Source: Symsagittifera roscoffensis | Taxonomy: Eukaryota; Xenacoelomorpha; Acoela; Convolutidae | Assembly: GCF_963678635.1 (NCBI RefSeq) | Contig: NC_087071.1 | Coordinates: forward strand, 44,877,095 to 44,941,094 | Length of the DNA stretch: 64,000 bases | Direction of reading: 5' to 3' | Shown: in pieces, positions 56,170 through 64,000 of the stretch | Numbering within the stretch: position 1 is the stretch's first letter | Layout of the letters: each line of letters starts with the position of its first letter | The notes under the pieces: generated by a model | Database searches by the model: none | What the model saw: the letters and a program-made list of their open reading frames with translations, nothing else | Told to the model about the DNA's origin: nothing | Position numbers and translations under genes: made by a program

Positions 56170-56690
56170 CTGTAGCAGGGGGTTTCAATGTTCAGCTTGT
56201 TTAAACTTGCTTTCTTTTAAAAAGTAGCCGTTTAAAAGTTTTTTTCAAAGAAAAACAATCGGGTATCATATGAGGGCATTTTCGAAAAACAAGAAAAGGT
56301 TAGGTAAATTTTTGATTTCAGATGTAATTTAAAATTAAGAGACCGAGCTCATCTAGTGACCTCCAAAATGAGCTCTATTTTTTTCTACATCATAATAACA
56401 TTATAAAATTTAGCCTCATAATCCGAAAAAAAATTGTACTCTAACCCAGTATCAAGTCTAAGAGAACGTATTTACACCAAATGGTCCATTTTCAAACGTC
56501 TCCGAGAGGGAAAACTTACAATAATATAATGCTGAAAATATAGAAAAAAGTGTAGACCAAAAATACTATCACATCAAGCCAAAAAATAATGATAAGCAGT
56601 AAAATTTTTGTATTTGAAAACGTAGGAAACCGTTGATTTTTTCGTGAAAACGTAGGAAAACGTTAATTTTTTCAAAGAATTTTCAATTTA

Positions 56691-57208
56691 AACAAGACTG
56701 CTCGTATCAGGGCGGAACCTTGAATGTTCCGACTGCCTTTTAAGGCTTTATGGAGCAGTAATAATATTAAAAAATTAAATGTAAAAAAACAAAAAGAATA
56801 TTTTTTAATTTGAACATTTTTATGAAAACCTTCGCCCCACACGCCATATAAAGTAAAGACAAATTTAGCCCCTTGCAACAAATCAATTATGGCAAATGAG
56901 CTTCTTTCAACCAATTTGTAACAATTTTAAGACGGATTAACTCTCCGCTTACGCGTTAATAGCGCGAAATATATCGCGCGTTAATTGTCTCAAATTGGTC
57001 AAAATGGCAATCTTTAAACCCCCATAACTTCACGAAAAACGGTCACAAGTAAAATGTTTTTTCAAATTTGAATTCAGGACAACAATACTTTTTGAATGAT
57101 AAAAAAAATTCCGCCAAAAATAGCTAGTTAAAAAGTCGAAATTTGTCTGAAGAAAAAAAGAACCCACCCGAGCACAAATATTCCGATATTTTCGTATCGA
57201 AATTCGGA
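56691..57208 (-). repeat. R1 repeat copy 2
   Basis: Reverse-orientation copy of 6650-7182. It shares AACAAGACTGCTCGTATCAGG, GTTCCGACTGCC, ACGCGTTAATAGCGCG and the TTCGTATCGAAA end. Confidence 0.75.
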
Positions 57209-57385
57209 AAAAAAATGCTGAAAAAGTTGAAAAAAGATAGATAAAAAATACTATCAAACAAAAAACAGATTTTTAGTACACTGGTGATAAACAGTTGAAA
57301 CTTTGTAGTTGAAAACCTAGGAAACCCGTTGATTTTTTCTTGAAAATGTAGGAAACCGTTGATTTTTCTAAACATTTTCAACTTA

Positions 57386-57932
57386 AACAAGACTGCTCGG
57401 ATCAGGGCAAAGCCCTGAATGTTCCGACTGCCTTTTAAAGTTTATGGAGCAGTAATAACTTTAAAAAATTAGTTGAAATAAAATAAAATGAAAAAAATTT
57501 TGTCTAAAATTTGAAATTTTTTATGAAAATCATCCCACCACCCGCCATATAAAGTACAAAAGGATAGATTTCGCTCCTTGAAAAAAATCAATTATGGCAA
57601 ATAAGCTTCTTTCAACCAATTTAGAACGATTTCTAAGACGGATTAACTCTCCGCTTACGCGTTCATAGCGCGAAATATATCGCGCGTTAATTGTCTCAAA
57701 TTGGTCAAAATGGCCAAAATGGCAATCTTTAAACCCTCATAACTTTACGAAAAATGATCACAGGTAAAATATATTTTCAAATTTAAGCGTCAAAAATGGC
57801 TAGTTTTAAACAAAGGCTAGTTAAAAAATTCCGTCAAAAATGGCTAGTTAAAAAGTCGAAATTTGTCTGAAGAAAAAAAAACCCACCCCGAGCACAAATA
57901 TTACGTTACTTTCGTATCGAAAGTCGGAACAA
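57386..57932 (-). repeat. R1 repeat copy 3
   Basis: Reverse-orientation copy adjacent to copy 2 and similar throughout, with a small internal duplication (GTCAAAATGGCCAAAATGGC near 57705-57720). Confidence 0.75.
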
Positions 57933-58299
57933 TAATGCTGAATTAGCAGAAAAAAGATAGACCAAAAACACTATCAAACAAAAAAAATAGTTTTCTAGTA
58001 CACTGTTGATAAACAGTAAGAATTTTGAATTTGAGAACATAGGAAACCGTTTTTATTTCTCAGATTTTTCATTTGTTTAGTGCTGATTATGTAGAAAAAC
58101 TATAGACCAAAAATACAATCAAACCAAGAAAAAAAAGATTTGTGGTAGACTGTTGATAAACAGTAAATTTTTTGTTGTTGAAAACAAAAGAAATTTTTTT
58201 TTCTAAATGTTCAAAAGCATTTTTGTTGTTTAAAAATCTAAGTCGCCATGTTTATATTTGAAGTTGACTTAATTAAGTATTTGGAATCCCCCGTTTGAC

Positions 58300-58516
58300 C
58301 TGATCGCATGTAAGTCAGAAGCAGTATCTGCATCTGATTCTTGTCATTTGCATGAGGCAATTTATGTTGGTAAGTATAGGAAAAACGGTAAAACTTGAAT
58401 TGCTCCAGTGTGTTTGTACCACTGCTTTCACAGTACAAGTAAGTAAAGGTTACCAAAGAAAAACAAATAAAAAAGAGAATCGACAATTGTTTCGATGTTT
58501 GAGGATATAATGACAT
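58300..58516 (-). CDS. Sulfotransferase-like gene C, exon 1
   Basis: Encodes the first 72 residues plus one base: a short cytoplasmic tail, a type II membrane anchor at about residues 12-28 (SILFFICFSLVTFTYLY), a stem, and the start of the PAPS loop LLLTYMRSG. It ends at the donor CAG|GTCAAA inside the loop codon. Joining to 56169 restores GSTLL in frame. The frame also reads on for 19 codons without similarity, which would be the unspliced product. The tandem 116-bp duplication directly upstream probably contains its promoter or 5' UTR. Confidence 0.85.
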
Positions 58517-58519
58517 TGT

Positions 58520-58751
58520 AAACTATACGAACAGATAATAAATATTTGGTTGAAATTTACAATTAATTATAAGTTATGAACCAGCGAGTTGATAAATTAA
58601 TGACGCATGTCCGTCCTATTCATCTGCAAGAAAATAAACTATACGAACAGATAATAAATATTTGGTTGAAATTTACAATTAATTATAAGTTATGAACCAG
58701 CGAGTTGATAAATTAATGACGCATATCCGTTCTATTCATCTGCAAGAAAAT
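58520..58751 (-). repeat. Tandem duplication 2 x 116 bp upstream of gene C
   Basis: 58520-58635 and 58636-58751 are nearly identical (for example AACTATACGAACAGATAATA and GAACCAGCGAGTTGATAAA). The proximal copy ends 3 bp before the gene C start codon, so the 5' UTR or promoter-proximal sequence is duplicated. Confidence 0.9.
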
Positions 58752-60039
58752 TTCAGGAGCAGAAAAATTGTGATGTAAACATTTTCAGAACAGCTTAATT
58801 TAATTTTTTCTTCTAGATTTGTAAAATTTTGTCTGTTGTAAATTTTTTTGCCCTTTTTGATAAAAATTTTTTCAGGAATTACTTATTGTAATAATATCCG
58901 TCAAAGCATAGAACTGCGGTTTATATTTGTACAGTATTTGTTTTTATTACTAACAGAGAACTCAAACATTGAAAAAATGGTGGTAACTTTAATTTCAGTC
59001 ACATAACTCTAAGAATCTATCACATATGTTTAAAGGTCTAAAGCTCTGTTCATAGATGCGAACCTTTGTTTTCTGTCAATTTATGTATGAAAGAAAACAT
59101 CAAAAAAATGGAAAATCTTTATCGTTGCACCCCTTATTAAGAGCTAAACCAATGGTTATTACTCTGTGATTAGTGTTTTTATGAAAGAAAAAAATACGAC
59201 GCCATTTTTTTATAGTATTTCTAGCGTAAATTTTTTTTTTACGATTTCAAAATGACAAAGAAAATTATCTACTTTGGAGCACCAAGTCAGTTTTGTACTC
59301 AAATGAACTTTTCAAAGTTCTGTTTGTAAGATAAAATTCAGTTTTGAAAACACAATGCTTTCTAATGTATTAGAAAACTTCAAAGCTCAAGGTTTTTTTG
59401 TATAGCTTCTCTGAAAACGAACAAAAATTTAATGAAAGTATATTTTTAGGTCATGATTTTTTTATCAAAAACTTGGAGAAAAAAATTTACCATGAAAAGT
59501 TTCAGTCAAAAACTCGATGTGAAATGTTTTCAAAACGTAGCTGAAAAACTTTTTTTGTATACAAAGAATAGGAGGTCATGCTATGATGCTATGATGAACG
59601 ATTTTAAATATACTCGGATCTCAAGTGCCATTGAAATCAAGATTTGTTCCTTTCTTGGGAGTGAAAGAACTTAAGTAATACAAACCAAAGAAAGTGAAAC
59701 AAAACACTCAATTTGGTTATATGAAAAGCGCCAGTTACACAGTTTCTTCATATGACAAAGTTATTGATAGGCATTTTTTTCAGTTTTCTCTATTCAATAT
59801 GTTGCAATAAAAAAGTTACGGAAAACTTTTTCTTCAGTTCGTATCAAATGATTTTTTTTCTAGGTCAACTGGGGATTCGTCTAACCTTATCAACTATGAC
59901 AAAAAACATTTCGTGAAGGAATTGTATCTCTAACACTATGTTTCAAAATTGTACAACTCCAATGTTCTAAGTAGTCTTGTATTTTTTTTGTTACTGTGAA
60001 AATTGTGTATTCATCGAAAATATCTAATATTGCATTTAA
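58752..60039. other. Upstream flank of gene C
   Basis: AT-rich. A 73-codon frame at 59453-59674 has no recognisable content. No gene supported. Confidence 0.4.
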
Positions 60040-60389
60040 GATGTCACATCCCCCCTCAGGGACGCCCCCCCTCAGGGATTCGACCCCCTCACTAACCAAA
60101 GGGTCCCCCTTTGGTATTATTTTATGCATCCATTTTTGGCCAACAACCGCTTCCCAAAATTTTTCTAAACGCGCCCTGTGAGCCAAAAAACACTAATTTT
60201 GAAGAAGCGCGATTAATTGTTCAAAATTTCAATTTTTTTTATAAAAAGTTCCTTATGTCACAATATGGTTTATGCAGTGTTCTGGGAGCGCTCGGAAAAT
60301 CAATTTGGTCTACCTATAAAAAATGTCGACAAAAATTTTTGAAAATTTTATGGAAACCCGCACTAGAGAAATTCCTAAATTCGCCCCTG
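60040..60389 (+). mobile_element. hAT-like MITE, copy 3 (5' end decayed)
   Basis: Shares AACCAAAGGGTCCCCCTTTGG, TTTTGGCCAAC and the CGGAAAATCAATTTGGTC block with 7831-8213 in the same order, and ends CCTAAATTCGCCCCTG at 60389. The left terminal repeat is not clear; the left part has an extra CCCCTCAGGGA repeat. Confidence 0.6.
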
Positions 60390-62045
60390 TAGCACATAAA
60401 GATAAGTTTTTGTATTTAAACGTAGCAGTTGAAGTGATAATACTATTTAGAGTTTAATTGAGATGTTTTTAAAATGAGAAACTCTGAATTTTGAAAAGCG
60501 AAAGTTCCACCTTGTTGATTTATACAAAAGTGATATACAATAAGAGCTTTTTGTGCTTACGGTACTAAGACAACCCATAAATCTTTATGCACAACAGAAA
60601 TGTTGTCCTCTATGAAGACAAAAATAAACGTTTGCTTTCGAAACTTGTTTTGCATTGGTTTGAACAAAGCTTATGATAATATTCCATGAAAACCATGGTT
60701 TGAAGTCTATGCGAAAATGCTTGTCATACAATATTCATAGATTTAAAAATGATTTATTCATGAGACGTTTAAAAGAACATTTTTGTCAGTTTGACGGTTG
60801 TAAAATTTTTCCGATTTTTTAGTGGGATGAGAAAAATGTCTTTCATTTTTTAGATGCGCATTTTTCAGTATGACCAATTGTCATTAGACTTTGTAGCCTG
60901 TTTTTTTAAATCTTAGGTGTAATATTAAAAGGATTATTTTCTGATGCAGATTTACAATTTGTTTTTTTTCTGTTGTGAGTTTCCAATCAGGATTAATAAA
61001 AATTGGGTCCTGATTAAATAGTATTTTTTGATATTAATTGAGACGTAAAAAATTGAGACTGCAATAAAACTAAGTGGAATATAATTACATGAAATATTGT
61101 GTTCTAGTCTTTGCCAATAAATTTTGTTGATTACAGATTTTTAGCGGTTCTTTTTTGATCGTGAATTGTATCAAATTTCATCCCTCTTTTTTCTTGTGAT
61201 CTGTTCAGATATCATTCCCAATTCTGTTGTTATTTAGTTTAGCTTGCCATAATCTTCTGTCAATTCTAGTACCACCCCAAAATGATTAAAAAGTGTTGTA
61301 ATAACTTTAACCTATAAAAAATGTACGATATATTTGTTTGTCAATTGAGAGCACTTTGTCATCAACGCTATGATATTGTTTTTGATCAAAAAGAGCGTAT
61401 CATAAACTTCGAATTCACAAAAGGCCCGATTAGCTTTCTTTTTTCAAAAAAATTACAGCAAATTTGAGTTTAAAAAGTTTTGTTTGCCCTTTTTAATTCG
61501 CAAAATCAGTTCTATGATCAAAAAAATTTTTAAACGAAAAGTGCATGCAATTTTTATTTTGTCAGTTTGTGTAGTCCGGAATCATAGATCACAGATAACC
61601 TATTAACGTCAAGAAAAAAACAAAAATTTCAAAACTGAATTGTTTGGCAAAGAACCTTTCTAGCCATTTAGAAAAAATTACGTTTTTTAATACAAATCTG
61701 TGTGAAAATAAAAAAATCAAAGAATCGTGTTAGTTTGAAGAACCGATTCATGTTTGAAGTTTGTACCATTTTTGTTTTGTGCTTTTTTTATTAGGGTTAT
61801 TTTGAATGTTCTTTTTTTTCCTAGACACAAATTTATCTTATTCTTCGAATATAAGTAATTATTTTCCGTGGCCCAAAAATTGCTTCTCATGCAATTCTAT
61901 GGTATGGAAACTTAGAATAAGCTTCATAAAAATTCAACAAAAATATATTTTTTCAACTTTGGCCTTCTACTAACAAATTTTTGTTACTGAAAATATAAAA
62001 ATTTTGCAAATTTTAAAAAGTACATAAACATTTTTCAAACCCAGC
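60390..62045. other. AT-rich spacer
   Basis: No gene recognised. CTTGTCATACAATATTCATAG near 60720 recalls the TATCATACAATTTTCATA motif of the 1.3-kb array element. Confidence 0.4.
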
Positions 62046-62925
62046 AAATGAAAAGAGTGAAATTTTTCTGATACGGTTGGTCATAGTAATTGTTTCATTT
62101 TTTTTTTGTAAGCAGAAATCTTCTTTTTGCCTTCTTGATTTTCTGTTCCATAATCGCAGGCCGGAAGTTTCGACAACATCATTTTGAGAAAAATGTTGTA
62201 GTTTCTGTTATACTGATTTTAATACAGACTTAAGTTTCCACAGCTATAAGTAAAATGCACGGATTTTTGTTTTAGGATTCGTTGAATCAGTTTTGAGGTG
62301 CATTTTCTGTTTGAGTTTAAAATACATGACGACTAACGACAAATGAAAAAACTAAAATTTTCATCTGATACAGTTGATCATAGTGGTTGTTTTGTTTTTG
62401 TAAGCCGAAATCTTCTTCTTGTCCTTTTGATTTTTTGTTCCATAATCGCAGGCCAGAACTTTCGACAATATCTTTTTGAGAAAAATGTTATAGTTTCTGT
62501 GATACTGACTTTAATACAGACATAATTTTCCACAGCTATAAGTAAAATGCACGGTTTTTAGTTTTCGGATTCGTTGAACCAGTTTTGAGGTGCATTTTTT
62601 GTTTGAGTTTAAAATACATGACGACTAGTGACAAATGAAAAAAAATTAAATTTTTGTCTGATACGGTTGGTCATAGTGATTGTTTCATTTTTTGTAAGTC
62701 GAAATCTTCTTCTTGCTCCTTTGATTTTTTTGTTCCATAATCGCAGGCCGGAACTTTCGACAATATCATTTTGAGAAAAACGTTGTAGTTTCTGTGATAC
62801 TGATTTTAATACAGACTTAATTTTCCCCAATTATAAGTAAAATGCACGGATTTTAGTTTTCGGTTTCGTTGAACCAGTTTTGAAGTGCATTTTCTGTTTG
62901 AGTTTAAAATACATGATGACTAGTC
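62046..62925 (+). repeat. Tandem array, three ~293-bp units
   Basis: Units start at AAATGAAAA at 62046, 62341 and 62633 (periods 295 and 292). Each contains CCATAATCGCAGGCC, TTTTAATACAGAC, ATAAGTAAAATGCACGG and a TTTAAAATACATGA end. Units differ by scattered substitutions. Frames in it are not conserved between units, so it is non-coding. Confidence 0.85.
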
Positions 62926-63447
62926 GTAATAAAAACACTCTTAAGCATTGGCTACAGCTGTTTGTTTATATGCTGGCTTTTGTCAAATTTTTGGTTCAAA
63001 ATATCCCAGAATAACACCAGAGAGGGCCAGAATTTAATTTTTTTTCTCCATTTGCTATCGAAGTATCGCTTAGTCCAATAAGCATTTAATTAAGCATCAT
63101 TTTTTATTACCCCGATTGGTTTGCAATTTTTTTGAAAGATTAATCTCACGGTCAAAAATTATTATTATACAGTTAGGTGACATGAAAGTAGCAACCTTTG
63201 ATTATCAAAAAAAGAAATGAACGATTGTTTCTTCATTTTTTTTCCGTTTTCCCTCTATAATTATTATTGAAACTCAACTAATATTTCATTTCTAACAATC
63301 CTTGATTTAGTCCAAAAACCAATGATGAGTATTTTAATCAAGTACTACGAGCATTTAAAAATTTGTACTTTGTATTCTAGTATTTTGGAATCGACTTTAA
63401 TTAAAATCTTGTCTGAGAAATTGCATCATTTTTTGATACACCTTGTA
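62926..63447. other. AT-rich spacer
   Basis: Nothing recognised. Confidence 0.4.
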
Positions 63448-64000
63448 TAGTGCTGATTTAAATAACCGGACAAAACTAATAAATTTTGGAAACTCAAACA
63501 CGTTTTTCTAGAATTGGGTTAAAATTAAACAGATAGTGAACAATAAAAGTTGCTCAGAATTTCACCAGAATTAAAATGGTGCAATTTTTCTTCAAAATTC
63601 ACAGCTAAAATTTTACCCCAAAAATAGGTCATTTCGGCTTTTTTCAGTTAATCAAAAAATACGCTGGAACTACTTTGTTAATTGATGAGAAATATATATC
63701 ACAAGAAGCCTCATACACAGCCCAACAAAATTCTAGAAGGTTTAAATCTCCAAAAACCTGTATAAGAGAAAATATTTTTGCGTGATTGTGAAATAACGTG
63801 ATTTTTACTATATAAAGCCCAAAATCTTAGCTTAAAAATAAAACTGAACAATTTCCTCAAAATTTTTCGAGATTTAACATTTCTGGAACTTTGTGGAAGA
63901 GGCTCCTTGTGATATATATTTCTCATAAATTAACAAAGCAGTTTCAGCGTAATATTTGATTAATTGAAAAAAGCCAAAATGACCTATTTTTGGGTAAATA
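63448..64000. mobile_element. Tc1/mariner-like foldback MITE, R3 copy 2 (cut by window end)
   Basis: Begins TAGTGCTGATTTAAATAACC, like the left end at 28745, and is self-complementary (GGCTTTTTTCAGTTAATCAA near 63635 versus TTGATTAATTGAAAAAAGCC near 63957). It shares GCCCAACAAA and CTCCAAAA with copy 1. The right end lies beyond the window. Confidence 0.7.

Larger units (their letters stand above)
56170..58299 (-). other. Intron of gene C, filled with repeats
   Basis: A 2,130-bp intron with donor CAG|GTCAAA and acceptor CTACAG. Most of it is two tandem minus-orientation copies of R1 (56691-57208 and 57386-57932), each followed by a similar spacer (AGATAG...ACTATCAAAC...AACCGTTGATTTTT). Spacer relatives also occur at about 56550-56690 and 57940-58200. 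Confidence 0.8.

Noticed and set aside
59996-60392. Overlapping ORFs near 60000-60390 on both strands
   Set aside because: They are inside a decayed hAT-like MITE copy and are not conserved with the copy at 7831-8213.

Overview
The window is AT-rich animal (invertebrate-type) nuclear DNA. The evidence is GT-AG introns, a small family of Golgi carbohydrate sulfotransferase-like genes, and dense mobile-element content: two Ty3/gypsy-type LTR retroelements, hAT-like and Tc1/mariner-like non-autonomous elements, and several tandem arrays. The sequence alone does not fix the species or phylum.

Host genes. Three paralogues of one sulfotransferase family flank the repeats. Gene A (+) enters the window already in progress (exon 1..503). 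Its terminal exon lies in a 1.33-kb tandem array (1201-5378), where three copies are cut short by a foldback element and the fourth (5214..5526) is intact. Gene B (+, 9515..10696) is a complete intronless 393-codon gene. Gene C (-) is assembled here from two exons (58516..58300 and 56169..55301) into a clean 361-aa reading frame. Its 2.1-kb intron is filled with tandem repeat copies, and the sequence just upstream of its start codon is duplicated (2 x 116 bp).

Mobile elements. A 6.9-kb gypsy element on the minus strand (11740-18686, 215-bp LTRs, TSD AACCT) is nested in an older repeat whose uninterrupted copy lies at 31464-32232. Its polyprotein is broken by frameshifts and stops. A much larger element on the plus strand (35355-54234, 18.88 kb, two apparently identical 410-bp LTRs, TSD ACAC) is the most striking object here. 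In order it carries a small basic ORF, gag, a zinc knuckle with a very long Asn/Arg/Ser-rich tail, protease, RT-RNase H, integrase, two tiny hydrophobic ORFs, a long reading frame without an ATG, a stop-interrupted envelope-like glycoprotein, and an unrecognised 602-aa ORF overlapping the envelope frame by ATGA. The gene packing looks viral, and the likely novelty is this set of extra genes.

Other regions. 18834-21960 is decayed sequence of unknown origin. 23414-25604 is a tandem duplication whose copies differ by a 559-bp block full of CCGCTCAAA-type inverted motifs. 26069-26812 is a frameshifted fragment resembling a protein-primed family B DNA polymerase. 30214-30413 is a run of 200 Ns beside a 1.65-kb tandem duplication. 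58752-64000 is mostly non-genic, with a hAT-like fragment, a 3 x 293-bp tandem array and a second foldback Tc1-like element.

Limits. Family names rest on motifs read by eye, and no database search was run. Lesions in element reading frames could be real or assembly errors.
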